64,000 bases of DNA from Alisma plantago-aquatica. Its lineage: Eukaryota > Streptophyta > Magnoliopsida > Alismatales > Alismataceae. Where the stretch lies: NCBI GenBank assembly GCA_963693085.1, contig OY856413.1, positions 107,191,501-107,255,500 on the forward strand, given 5' to 3'. Made by a program: the position numbers and the translations under genes. The notes below the pieces were generated by a model. The model was not told the origin of the DNA. It saw nothing but the letters and a program-made list of their open reading frames with translations, and searched no databases. Of this stretch, positions 14,260 through 25,509 are shown one piece after another; positions within the stretch are counted from its first letter, which is position 1; each line of letters opens with the position of its first letter.

Positions 14260-15950
14260 TCACCCATTGAACTTAATCCCAAGTGATCTAACATGACCAT
14301 CATGATTCTGTTGTGAAAGTTCATTTGTCAAGGGTCAACAACATTGCCTTCGATTGATACTCTGCAAATCTTCACATCTCCTTGTTGTACGATCTCTCAT
14401 ATGAGATGGAACTACCTTTGCATATTATTAGAACATTGATGCGATCTAGGTTCTTTAGCTAGTGCAATAGCTCCATTGTTGTCACAATATAGCTCAATTG
14501 TGTCGTTGATGCTTGGAACCACCCCATGTTCATAAATGAACTTCTTGATCCAATAACCTACTTTGCTACATTGGATGTAGCAATATACTCAGCCTCTATT
14601 GTAGAATCTACAATTGTCTCTTTCTTATAACTTTTCCATCTCACATCTCCATTATTGAGGAAAAATACAAATCCTGATTGTGATTGATAATCATCTTTGT
14701 CATTTTGGAAGCTTAAATCAGTGTAACCTTTTACCAGCAACTCTTCCTCTTTGTCTAGACAAGATATTGATCCTTAGTTCATCTCAAGTACTTAAGGATG
14801 TTATTCGTGATTGTCTAGTAAACATCATCTGGATCTGACTGATATATGCTCATCATGCTCAAGGCATATGAGACATATGGATGAGTAAATAACATTGCAT
14901 ACATGATGGATCCAATTGGAGATGAATATGGAAAGATACTCATGTGCCCCCTTTCTTCACAAGAATTGGGACAATGAGCTCTAGAGATAGTAACTCCATG
15001 AGACATGAGCATGTTTCCTCTCTTTGAGTCATCCATGTTGAACCTCTTCAACACTTTATCAACATATGTGCATTGACTTAGTCCAGTAAGCCTTCTAGAC
15101 CTATATCTATAGATCTTGATTCCTAAGATACAGGATGCTTTGCCTTATTCCTTCATAGAGAATGTATTTCACAGCTAGGTCATTACCATCTATAAAGTAG
15201 GGATGTCATTCCCCTCAATAGTATGTCATCCAAATATAATATGAGGAATACAATCATGCCACCACTATCCTTCTTGTAAACATGAGGTTCATCTTCATTT
15301 TGACTAAAGCCAAACTCTTTGACTATCTCATCAAAATGAAGATTCCAACTTTGATATGATTGCTTCAATCTGTAGATTGACCTTTGTAGCTTACAAACTT
15401 TATTCTTTGGATTTATAAAACCCTCAAGTTTTGTCATGTACACATCCTCAAGAAGAATCTCATTACGAAATATGGTTTTAACATCCATTTGTCAAATCTC
15501 ATAGTCATGATAATCTACAATGGCAAGGATGATCATGATGGACTTAACCATGGCAACTGGAGAAAAGGTTTCATCATAGCCAACACCTTGAACTTGTCTG
15601 AAACCCATTTCAACCAATTCACCTTTGTAAGTTTTGTACATTACCATCCATGTCGATATTCTTCTTGAAGACCCACTTGCACCCTATGGGTTTTACCCTT
15701 TTAGGTGGATCCACCAAGGTCCATACCTTGTTGGTCTACATGGATTCCATCTCAGATGTCATGGCCTTAATACATTTTTCATATTCTAGTCCCTTAGTAT
15801 CTTCTAGATAGGTTGTTCTCTCATCATCTATGACTAACTCATCGCCTTCTTGAGCCACAAGACAAGAAAATCTTTCAGGATCAAGGTGTGTCCTGCTGAA
15901 ATTATGAGGTTCTTGTATTACTTGAGGAATTTGAGATTGCACAACGATTT
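14260..15950 (-). pseudogene. copia-1 reverse transcriptase and RNase H
   Basis: Read from 15950 down, the pieces follow copia RT. A start around the W.LV..P segment lies near 15730, then MDVKT at 15488, the LQRSIYRLKQ segment at about 15390, and the catalytic motif as LYLDD at about 15220, both Asp kept. RNase H follows: GYTDLSF at about 14725 with the first acidic residue, and EAEYIA at about 14590. A C-terminal piece with remains of the copia end lies near 14300-14390. Frames change several times and stops intervene, so no protein is made. The piece at 15183-15488 is the longest clean part (101 codons). Confidence 0.88.
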
Positions 15951-17330
15951 GTGATTCTCCATGTTTCCCTTGTACCTCTAATGGTTTAATGATTTCTTGT
16001 TGGTCTCAAATCACTTCGAGTTCTACTTTCATCCCACTGATTCCTTTGGAAATAAATTCCTTTTCTAGGAATGCAACATCTTTGGAAACAAAAACTTTGT
16101 TGTCAAACATGGAATAAAAGTAATATCCTTTGGTTTCCTTAGGATATCTGAAACTAACATCTATCTAATTTTGATCCAAGCTTTTCGAGAATTTGTTTTC
16201 TACATAAGATTCCCAAAATTTTAATAAAAGACACAATGTGATGCTTCCCATACCATGTATCATATGGTGTCTTTTGAACCAATTTATATGGTACATAGTT
16301 TAGTGTAAACATGGTGGTTTCTAGAGCATAACCCCAGAAGGGATTCAGAAGTTCAACTAAACTCATCATTGACTGCATAATATCTAACAATGTGCAATTC
16401 CTTCCTTCTGATACACCATTATGCTGAGGTGTTCCAGGTGGAGTCCATTGTGATACAATACCATGATCTCAAGAAGGTCCTCAAACTCTTGGCTTAAGTA
16501 TTCTCCAACCCGATCAGAATGAAGTGCCTCAATACTTTTACCAAGTTGGTTATGTACTTCATCCATGAAATCTTGATTTTTTCAAGGGTTTCTGACTTAT
16601 GTTTCATTAGGTAAATGTAATCATACCTACTAAAGTAATCAGTAAAGGTGATGAAGTATTAATACGCACCTCTAGCATTTGTTCCAACTGGACCACATAC
16701 ATCAATAAGTATGAGTCCTAATAGATGACTAGCCCTCTCATTATTTCCACTGAAAGGGGTCTTTGTCTTCTTGCCTAATAAACAAGATTAACATATCTCT
16801 ATTGATTCAAACTCAAAAGAGTGTAGATGACCATCATTATGGAGTCTATATATGCGATTCTCATTTATGTGCCCTAGATGAAAATGCCACATATATGTCT
16901 TGTTTGATTTATCAAGTTTTAATCTTTTGGTATTTAACTTTAGAAACATATGTCTTTAGATCCAATAAATAAATACCATAAGACATTGGATCACTTCCAT
17001 AAAAGATCTCATCTATTAAAATAGAATATCGACCATTCTTAATATGAAATTTATATCCATCCTTATCCATACAAGATATAGAAATGATGTTTCTATTTAT
17101 GGTAGGTACATAATAGCAGTTCATTAACTCTATTGCATGCCATGTGGGTAGAGATAAATTATAGGTCCCAACTACAATGACAACAACTCTTGCATCATTT
17201 GTGACTCGCAGTTCGACCTTGCCCTTTCTCAAAGTTTTACTTCCTTTTTAGATCCTGCATATCTAAACATATGTGAGATCCACATTTGGTATGTAGTACC
17301 CATGATAAAGAAGTAGAAAAATTTATCTCA
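15951..17330 (-). pseudogene. copia-1 protease end, pre-integrase and integrase
   Basis: At about 17320-17260 the protease active-site region reads SWVLHTKCGSHIC. The family has Asp-Thr-Gly here, so the catalytic Asp is replaced (HTK). A GAG-pre-integrase segment follows (17232-16912) with IELMNCYYVP. The integrase core includes LGKSIEALHSDRVGEYLSQ at about 16540 (second catalytic Asp) and the following E-containing region near 16400. A connecting piece with ALETTMFTLNYVP lies at about 16320. Several frames and stops. The end toward RT (15960-16150) is weakly conserved, as is usual. Confidence 0.85.
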
Positions 17331-17479
17331 ATAATGTACATACCTAAAGTGGATATTTCTATCCTCATCTTCATCATCCTAAATCCATTCAAGTACAAAT
17401 GACTAATTCCTCTTATGTTTTTTCCCCTTATCTTGAGTGCTGAAGATATGGATTTATGCTTAGCCTCATAAGTCTTCAT

Positions 17480-18115
17480 GGCCTTGATTTCATCCTTGGA
17501 CTCCATTCCATTCATCATCATCACAAATTTGTCCTTCTTCATTCTTTCCTCAACATTTATCAACATGCCAAGCAAATATGATAGTGGTCTGGCCATGTTA
17601 TTCAAGTGGCAACACTCGATAAAATGGATAAATTATTCAGGTAATGATTGTAAATCATATTTGTGGCCAACTCTTGGCTAAAAGAGAATCCTAGTTGTTC
17701 TAGATGTTCATGTCCAATTATATTGAGCACATGGATCTCTACAGGATCTCCCTCTATCATCTTACACTCAAAAATCACCTTTGAGACATTATACCTTTAT
17801 TGCTTTGTATGATTATGGTTCACATTCTTAAGATGTGTTACTATCACAAAATCTTCATGTCTACACACTACTCATGCAACTCATAGTTCATGCATCTTAG
17901 CATAAGGTGCTTTATGTCAACGAAATCATTGACATGATTCCAATAAGCATCCACCACAGCTCTAGGTGCATCTAGCATTGGTATTTGTAGCACTTGTGTA
18001 TATAGGACATAGATCTTATGCTTATCATTAAGAACCATTCTCAAAATCTATAATTAGTAGTGGAATTTGTCCAGTTAAGTTTGTCCTTCCTAAGGACTGA
18101 TGAACGACAATTTGT
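17480..18115 (-). pseudogene. copia-1 gag (UBN2 type) remnant
   Basis: Broken frames give VLNDKHKIYVL at about 18045 and DAPRAVVDAYWNHVND at about 17970. KHLMLRCMNYEL follows at about 17905, and LGFSFSQELAT at about 17685. These match the order of plant copia gag (UBN2 family), which forms the virus-like particle. At least two stops and a shift break it. No zinc knuckle was recognised. The gag start lies near 18115; the leader upstream is interrupted by a LINE. Confidence 0.75.
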
Positions 18116-18344
18116 TTTCCATTTGTTTCTATAAGAAAAAATTTGCATTTGTCAAAACATTTTTTATTTGATTTGAACAAATTGATGATATTTAATTAGG
18201 TCTTTAATTAATTATTGCTCCAACGGTTTTGTGCAAATTTAAATCCCTCACATATCAATTTAGAAGATTACAACGTACACCCTTCTAGTGAGCCAAGATC
18301 CAAACCAATTGAGTTACCTGGCTAACACCAATGTCCATAACCAA

Positions 18345-19440
18345 TTATTATTATTATTATTATTTTAATTAAGCCAGGGGACCATCTATTCACCCCACTC
18401 CCCTCGTGTGGGCACAACAAAGAAAAAACATACAGCTCCTGCTAGAAAGCATGTCATATCCCACATATATCACCAAAGACACTAAACTGCACAAGCTATC
18501 CACATCCCCTCTTACCTCTCCGCAACACAATATAAGGCGTCTTGTGTTTCTCAAGGAACACCATGCCCTTAATCCTAGCTGGGACATCCCTAAGATCAGA
18601 AACAACAAGCGGTTCAGTCAAGTTTACACCCCATCTCCCTATCTCCTTTGGAATCGAGTTGATAACTTTATGCACTAACGACCCAGCAATGTCCTTCTCC
18701 ACAATGATCTCCTTCACCTCCTTGATCAAGTTAACGATCTTCCAAGGGGCAACATCCACTCCCCACAACATACCATAAACCGAACTATCATCAATCTCCA
18801 CACTAGAGATGCGTAAAAACTGGTCTTCCGCAAACTTGACACCAACTGCGCAAGCTTGGATAAGAGCCATCTGGTAACTATCAGCTGTCAACCAAGCTCT
18901 GGTAATCTGACATACTGTAGCATGATGGTTCCTAACAATTCCAGCCATCCACCATCTATTATGCCCATAAGGATCACAGTTCTACCCAACCACAATGTTC
19001 AGCTTCAGATTATAAATGTTAGGATTCATCCACCTCACCAAACTTATCTCCTTCAGAATGTACTTTGGATCCTCCACACCATAGGCCTTTAGTCTGTTAT
19101 GAAAAGAAGAATCAGCTATGCGGGTGAAGCTTTTCTGTTTCATCATAGCGTTAATCTGATACATCAACCAATCCACCTCCCTATTCCAGAGAATTCTTCT
19201 GCTGTCATACCTAGCCGCACATCTCATCTGCCATATGCAATAAGGAATAATGGTGGCCATGCAAGCCACAAGCCACAGCTGCAAATCATCAGAACTACTA
19301 AAGGAGCATGTATCAAGTAAGGAAATCCGATCCGTGGGAGCAGGATAATCAGTAATCTCAGTGAATCTAGTCCAGAAGGAGGTAGAAATATGACTATGGA
19401 ACATAAGATGCTATGTGCAACTCTTTGCCAAAGTCATATG
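18345..19440 (-). mobile_element. 5'-truncated LINE fragment (LINE-3)
   Basis: The - strand carries only the last part of a LINE ORF2, followed by a short 3' UTR and a (TAA)n tail (TTA repeats at 18345-18364 on the + strand). A truncated 5' end with a complete 3' end is the usual result of target-primed reverse transcription. It sits in the leader of copia-1 between PBS and gag. The exact 5' junction near 19440 and the target duplication could not be found by eye. Confidence 0.75.
18390..19430 (-). pseudogene. LINE ORF2 C-terminus: zf-RVT and RNase H domains
   Basis: The upper part (19404-18982) reads as the zinc-binding reverse-transcriptase tail domain (zf-RVT), with HSHISTSFWTRF near its start. 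The lower part (18948-18496) resembles the plant LINE RNase H domain (RVT_3), with SSVYGMLWGVDVAPWKI at about 18780. Both are in the same frame, separated by one amber stop just above 18982, where VVG is followed by TAG and then NCDPYG. RT and endonuclease are absent. The ORFs on the opposite strand here are chance readings. Confidence 0.75.
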
Positions 19441-20481
19441 CATGCTTCTAGGTGCTTAATCTCATGAAAATCTCCTATTTAAGCCTGACCCAAAATCCAA
19501 CACTATAGTAATGCACCCTGCTTAGCAGGCCCACATAACTACCATCACACTTCCACGAGAAGGATGACACACCACGCATGGCGTGCCCATGCTTAGTCGA
19601 TCAAGATTTTCATGTGTGTTGCTAATGTAAAGAATCTAAGACTTAATATGTTCTTGAGGAAGTTGTATTTATAAATACACATACATATCCAACCATCACA
19701 TACTTGTAGTACATATCATATACATGCTATATTTCACAAATGAAAAAAATGCAATGAAAACATAACTGATTGTTATGTCCATAGTATTATAATTCCTTGC
19801 AGACACAAGGAATTACCCCCACCTAAGGTCTACATCTCATGCAGAAACCTTTTGTCGATGAAGATTTTTTCTTGAACCAATCTAGGTTCATCGGTTCAAC
19901 CCTTGAACCGATCGGCTCACATCCTTGTCAGTTGGTTGGTCATTAGAATGGTTGTTTGGTCTCTGGTCCAACATCTTTTGGACTCCTCCAATCGATCGGT
20001 TGGGCCACCAGTCGACCGGTTCAACTCCTCCATTCATCTATCTTCCTCGATCCTCCATCTGATCGACTCATCATCTTAAATGGGTGCTTTGTTATATGTT
20101 GAACGTCTTCTTGATCATAGCAAGAATTAAAACTATCCTAATGCTATACAACATATTATAAAGTAATAGGAAATCTCAAGCTACGTTCGAGGGGAGAATA
20201 AGAAGGAGAGAATAATAACTTTACATATGGAAGACAAGATAGAGGCTCAATATGCAAACTAAGATATAAAAATGAATAAACAACCACACAGAGAGATCTG
20301 GGATATTAGCCATAACCATGTTATACATCAACATCAAAACCAACATTGAGGGTGACACATGTAATTGCATATATGCCGAAGTCAATAGAGGTGTTATTGT
20401 TAAAAAGTTAAGACCTCGGGCTAGAGGGCATGGTTATGCAATAAGAAAACACACCTGTCATATAAAAATTGTATTGAAAGA
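19441..20481. other. Copia-1 leader region with no recognised gene
   Basis: It lies between the LINE fragment and the MITE. At 19870-20060 it holds several GATCGGTT/GGTTCAAC words like those in the copia-1 LTRs, so part may derive from a related LTR. Nothing coding was recognised. Confidence 0.5.
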
Positions 20482-20486
20482 ATATA

Positions 20487-20576
<90 letters not shown>
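20482..20576 (+). repeat. (TA)n microsatellite, left of MITE
   Basis: Nearly pure TA dinucleotides with two TACA interruptions. It abuts the MITE end at 20577. Any reading frame through it gives Tyr-Ile runs, which are not real protein. Confidence 0.95.
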
Positions 20577-20579
<3 letters not shown>

Positions 20580-20968
20580 AGGCTAGAATACACTCGAGTG
20601 TAAAGATCGCACGCTACACTCAAGTGGTTTTTGCATATCAAGACTATTTTTTTGTAAAATGTAAACCACTGATCTTCATTGTTATACTATAATTAGGCTA
20701 CATGCAAATTTTGAGCTCATTCAGAAGAGTATAAGTCACTTATTTGAGGGCAACGAAATCGACGCATGAAACTTATTTGAAATGGATAATTTTTGTGGTC
20801 TTCATAACATGACCTATAAATGTCCAAATGGGCTCAAATTTTGTATATGAGTTACTCAAATGATGTTTAAGAAGATCAAGTGATTATATTTAAAAAATAA
20901 GTATTGCATCATGGAAAACTACTTGAGTGTATTCTTCTCTAGATACACTCGAGTGTATTCTAGCCTGA

Positions 20969-20969
<1 letters not shown>
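20577..20969. mobile_element. 393 bp MITE inserted in TA microsatellite DNA
   Basis: The two ends are perfect inverted copies over 26 bases, beginning GTCAGGCTAGAATACACTCG. Similarity continues less perfectly to about 50 bases, each arm holding a second TACACTCAAGT-like word. There is no coding capacity. The left flank is (TA)n and the right flank is (CT)n then (AT)n. This layout recalls the rice Micron elements, which occupy TA microsatellites; that comparison is from memory and the sequence family is unproven. Confidence 0.8.

Positions 20970-21060
<91 letters not shown>
20970..21060 (+). repeat. (CT)n-(AT)n microsatellite, right of MITE
   Basis: About nine CT units to 20988, then AT units to 21060 with one ATTT interruption. 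It directly follows the right MITE terminus. Confidence 0.95.
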
Positions 21061-21065
<5 letters not shown>

Positions 21066-21140
21066 TCTTACGTAATAATTAAATGATAAGAACCAAAATC
21101 TGATCATATCAAGTAAATATCAATTCACATTAAATTGACA

Positions 21141-21154
21141 TGGCTCTAATACCA
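21141..21154 (-). other. Primer binding site of copia-1
   Basis: The + strand reads TGGCTCTAATACCA, so the - strand reads TGGTATTAGAGCCA. This matches the initiator tRNA-Met primer site with one change (T for C). It abuts the 5' LTR at 21155 and proves the - orientation. Confidence 0.85.
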
Positions 21155-23187
21155 TAGCAAGGAAATATGGAAATAGAGCAGACAGTAGAAATAAAAATTT
21201 AACTTCCATATTCTCCTTTAAATAGTAGATAATGTCAACAAGTATGTAATAGGGAAGATGGCTCCAAGGTTATACCTGGTCTTGGAGTAAGTCTAGTGAC
21301 AATTCCCTTGTTGTAGTGTGTGTCTTTCTTCAAGTTGCACTTAGAGAATGTCTGTGTCACCCTCTTGGTTATTCACCATGGATAGAAGTTGAATTTGTCC
21401 TATGAGCAGTAGGAAATGACCTCCTCTCCTCTATAGTATTCCACATGGACTACTAGGAACTCCTTTCATTCTTAGATCAACAGACAAGAAGGAGTTGTCC
21501 CTTCTATTCAGTGGACTAGCACTGAATTGCTCTCCTACAATTATTCTCCCTTGCCATCCCTCCCTTTGATGAGTATGACTTGCTTAGATTCCCTAGATTA
21601 CCACAACCAGAGAAGACAAGAATTATTAGAGCTAATTGATGTGTATAAGATGCCCCTACCCCTCTATTTATAAGAGGGTCAGGATCCCCAGTCTGAGCAG
21701 GAGTCAAAGGGGAAGGAATTTCAAAAATTTTGCATCGTACAAGAAGAAAAATGATTGTTTCAAGGGTGAACTGATTGGTTGGCATGTGAGCAGATTAGTT
21801 CAACTCTTAAATGAGACATTTCAACATGTTTTCCAATTGAATTGTATTGATAATAAATATTTGATTAATGCATAACATTACCTCAACACTAATCCTTGAT
21901 CCAATCAAATTGATCAATGAATCAGGAGGTTCAACTCTTTAATCGGTCATCTCAGACCTTGAACCGATCAGTTCACTTAGTGAGCCATTTGTTTTATGCC
22001 TTGGTGCAAGAATTATTCAGCCAATGTCATTTCCAATTGATTTGACACTTGAATCGATCGATTCAACACTTAAACCAATTAGTTTAAAGTCTAGTTGGTC
22101 GATTTTCAACCATTGAAATTAAAGTTGAATACCTAACTCTTTAGTAATCACGTTTAAACTGCATTCATGAATAAACTCCTATTCCAAGTGTATCCTATGT
22201 GTGTGACTCTATAGGTTCCAAGTTACATTGGTAGTGAATGTCCATAACTACTTTATGACATCACAAGAAATGGGTAGTATCTAGAAACACATCATTTATC
22301 TAAGTTATTCGAAAAGTTGAAGAACAACTTCAACCTACAATCTGTGATTGGTTATAGTGTTGATATAGTTCCTTTATTACTTATATTCAGATTGAACATG
22401 AGGCATGGAATCATCATCCTCTTTAACATTCAATCTATATTCATTGAATTGGAGTAGACACTGAGATATATGTAACCTCAATATCATAAATTGACTCACA
22501 TGAGCATGGTCATGCATTTCTTAGTCTTGCTTATCAAGTGGCTAGGATATCATACTCTAGTAGGAGGGACAAATCCGATCTACATCACTTACAGTCATCC
22601 CCATGTGTCATTGTGCACCCTAGAACCACCTTTATGGAAACCCTTATTCAAGGTCATAGTGGATGATGTTAAAGTACATCGAACCACATATGATGAGTGC
22701 AATTACTTCAGGTATAAGAATCACAATCACCATTAACACTATGAGAGATGATTCTGACTACCATGTAATGGTTTCCATACATTACTCTCAAGATAGGTTT
22801 GTCCAATACACTATTCTCTAACATGTATCTATGTGTTTGGTTTGATATCACATATCACGAGTTAATGAGATTATGTCATCAACCAGCACACACACAAATT
22901 ATGTGTTATTGTTGTCTATCAACCTTCCACAACAACAACTGACTAGGGATATAACAAGAATGTATATACTCTTAACATTTGCATGATCTCATTATCAGAT
23001 CCTCAACCTGAAGACATATGTCATTGAGTAATATCATTCTTTAGACATTTTATTATGTTACCTAATTATCTTATAACTAAATGATACAAAATAAATTGGA
23101 GGGTTGCCTTTATTATTAGTCAAATCATATACAAGTTTTTCCATTACAATCATCATATGATTGGCTCTTTGGGCATACATACCACCA
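21155..23187 (-). repeat. 5' LTR of copia-1
   Basis: 2033 bases aligned with 12197-14234. The internal-side end has decayed from the expected CA. It carries the same short TGAACCGATC-type words (about 21760-22100) and the same TATA box. The open frames within it (for example 22491-22736) are LTR sequence, not genes. Confidence 0.88.
21664..21672 (-). promoter_or_regulatory. TATA box in copia-1 5' LTR
   Basis: TATAAATAG on the - strand, conserved with the 3' LTR. This is the copy that would have driven the element. Confidence 0.6.
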
Positions 23188-23203
23188 CAAGCATAGGTTA
23201 GGT

Positions 23204-23207
<4 letters not shown>

Positions 23208-23268
<61 letters not shown>
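23208..23268 (+). repeat. (AT)n microsatellite
   Basis: About 30 uninterrupted AT units between the copia-1 LTR and the start of the CACTA remnant. Confidence 0.95.
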
Positions 23269-23269
<1 letters not shown>

Positions 23270-23289
23270 TTTTGTATGCATCCGCATAC

Positions 23290-24250
23290 CAATACTACAT
23301 AAATGGCTTATAACGTCACATTTACAGGCGTCGGTTGTATCCAAGAAACCGACGCCTAAACCCTACAACATCGACTGAATACACAAACTGACATCTATAT
23401 GTGAAGACCGGCCAGACACGGGTATCACTTTTAATTTAGCATTAGTTGAGCAATAAGAAACCGACACCTAAAATCACCTGCCAAATCCAATTTTTTCTAG
23501 TGCAAAAAAATTACCTTCAAAATTTCACATACAACGTCAGTTGTTGACCAAGAAACCGATGATGAAAGGTTTTTCACGAGACATAAATCAGGCCAATTTT
23601 TTTCGTCAGTTTTCTAGCAATAACTGACGCTGAATTATTTTCATGCACTGTGCCCGTGAAAATTTTTACCCCCCTTTGGCGCCAGTTTTCTATGGCAACC
23701 GATGACTATGGTCATAATTCGAGAACATTTTTTTCGGTATATGTAGATAAACGTCAGTTTTTCTAGTTGAAACCGACGACTATCCTTGAACATAGGTGTC
23801 AGTTTTTTTGTGGTGACCAACATCTATTGTTTTAAGCATCAGTGTTTTATAATTACCGATGTCTATAGTTAACTTAATATAACCCGCACAAACCAGACTC
23901 TTCCCCTTTCTCTGTTTCATTCCCGACATTCTTAGGTCTGGTTATTCTACCACCGATCTCTCTGCTGCTCGCCTAGTGCTCCGCCACCGCTGCTTGCCTA
24001 GTGCTCCGTCACCTTGCTCGCCTACCACACCGCCGCCGCCACCACTCGCCTGACGCCACCGATCTCTCTGACGCTCACCTAGTGCTTCGCCGCCTGCTCG
24101 CCTGCCGTGTGCCATGTTCCTTGCTCACCTATCACCATGCCTACCTCCGCCACTGTCGATCGACAGGTACCCTTCTTCCTCCTCTTCTTCCTCTAGGATA
24201 TTCCTACATATGGTAGTAGTAGCATCTGCTACTAGGCTTCACTTCTCTTT
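23290..24250 (+). mobile_element. 5' end of an old CACTA element (CACTA-2)
   Basis: It starts CAATACTACATAAATGG, which aligns with the reverse complement of the CACTA-1 right end (CACTACTACAGAAATAGC...), and the GCGTCGGTT word follows at the same distance. To about 23870 there are eight or so decayed inverted pairs of CGTCGGTT/AACCGACG type. CTCTTCCCCTTTC at about 23901 and a GC-rich stretch to 24170 then match the order in CACTA-1 at 38100 down to 37600. No transposase and no 3' end were found, so it is a truncated copy. The 71-codon frame at 24001-24216 is the GC-rich leader. Confidence 0.75.
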
Positions 24251-25499
24251 GCTGGTTGTTTGTTTTTTCCTTTACTGATGCTCCCCTCTCACTCGATAAG
24301 TGATGGTAAAGTCTTTTCTAGGCTTTCTTATTGGCTGGTTCTCTACAAGGTTACATGCCTATTTGCTTCTTTGAAAATGGGTCATTATTCTTTACCTCTC
24401 CATTCTTCTCATAGATACACCCAAGATCTAGCATATCAATCATTTTTTGTTAAACCCTTGATGACAACTTTAGATATGTGCTTTATGAGGCAATATATGT
24501 ATGATATTTAGGTAATGCAATAGCAAGCTTAGAGTTATGTCCATCTATGTTTTAACCCTAACACCAAAAGTGGATTAACCCGACCTCAACATATATGTTC
24601 ATGCTTAATATGATGCAGTAAGACATTGAATGATAGGTAGCGATGGTGAAATTCATTCCACCCTGTGTTACTTTCATATGATAATCAATATTTAGTTCAA
24701 CCCTTTTATTAATCACAACCTTAGAATAATCAATATTTAATTCAACCCTTTTATTAATCACAACCTTAGAATAATCAATCAATCTAGCTTTTGTCTTAAA
24801 TATTAGTTATTGTTTTTTTACCTTGATTAGTCGATTCTTAGATACATTGTCCTTTGGGATTGATTTTGAACTATAAGATCCATCCACTTTTAGGTAGTGA
24901 TTATTGTACATTGGTTAAGGTAATCTCTAGTGATTTCACCCCTAGTAAATTTGCATGTGCAATATCACACATGTGACTATTATATGACTATATATTATTG
25001 CATAACTATATGGGAAATTACATGTGAATCCTCTTTGTTAACCTAATTGAGACATATTACCCTACAAACCCTATCTTATATACTTTGTTGACTTATTTGA
25101 GTGTTTCATCCTAAACTTGATCCAATGACAACGCATGTATTGAGATTTTGATTTGAATGGCGATTCGAAACCCAGGACATGGCTACCCCGAAGCTGATGG
25201 GTTATAGGTTATGGATATGGTGGGGGATGCAACGCAGGGCCATAGAAAGATCCAAAGAGGACGAGAAAGATATCTGTTTTTCCCCTAGTCAAATCACATC
25301 TAGACATGCACAAAGATTAGACCAAGATTTTAAATCATCACTCATCCATTCGTCCCCGTCCGTTATGTGCACAACCCATTGGGAGTACAGTTTGAATTCA
25401 TAACGGAGCACAACATGCCAAGAGTACATTATGACTCAACGACTATAATGTACAACCGAAAAAAGTGAGTACATGGAGGGTATTTCTAGTAGTTGCGTG
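24251..25499. other. Unassigned DNA with a 45 bp tandem duplication
   Basis: No gene was recognised. A tandem repeat is at 24681-24779. The 74-codon frame at 25179-25403 has no resemblance I can name. Part of it may be the lost 5' portion of copia-2, whose recognisable pol starts at about 25510. Confidence 0.5.
24681..24779 (+). repeat. 45 bp tandem repeat, 2.2 copies
   Basis: The unit beginning ATAATCAATATTTA is at 24681-24725 and 24726-24770 with one base different, plus nine bases of a third. The unit length is a multiple of three, so the - strand frame shows a 15-residue repeat; that is not evidence of coding. Confidence 0.9.
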
Positions 25500-25509
25500 T
25501 AGATACTTC

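Larger units (their letters stand above)
12197..23187 (-). mobile_element. Ty1/copia LTR retrotransposon (copia-1)
   Basis: Two LTRs (12197-14234 and 21155-23187) flank an internal region whose - strand reads gag, protease, integrase, RT, RNase H in copia order. The PBS lies at 21141-21154 next to the 5' LTR. The flanks are CAAAC (12192-12196) and CAAGC (23188-23192), a 5 bp target duplication with one mismatch, which supports both ends. The internal region (14235-21154) is enlarged by a LINE fragment and a MITE with microsatellites. All domains carry stops or shifts, so the copy is inactive. I cannot assign the sublineage with confidence. Confidence 0.92.

Noticed and set aside
20318..20692. 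124-codon open frame (+) and its - strand partner with Tyr-Ile runs
   Set aside because: They are translations of the TA microsatellite and the MITE end, with no protein content.
20919..21107. 62-codon frame with Tyr-Ile and Arg-Glu runs
   Set aside because: Translation of the CT/AT microsatellite.
24001..24216. 71-codon Arg/His/Leu-rich frame as a small gene
   Set aside because: Belongs to the GC-rich leader of CACTA-2; the composition explains the open frame.
25476..25500. TATTTCTAGTAGTTG as a possible 3' end of CACTA-2
   Set aside because: Resembles TATTTCTGTAGTAGTG but lacks the CACTA end and has no GCGTCGG pairs nearby; probably chance.
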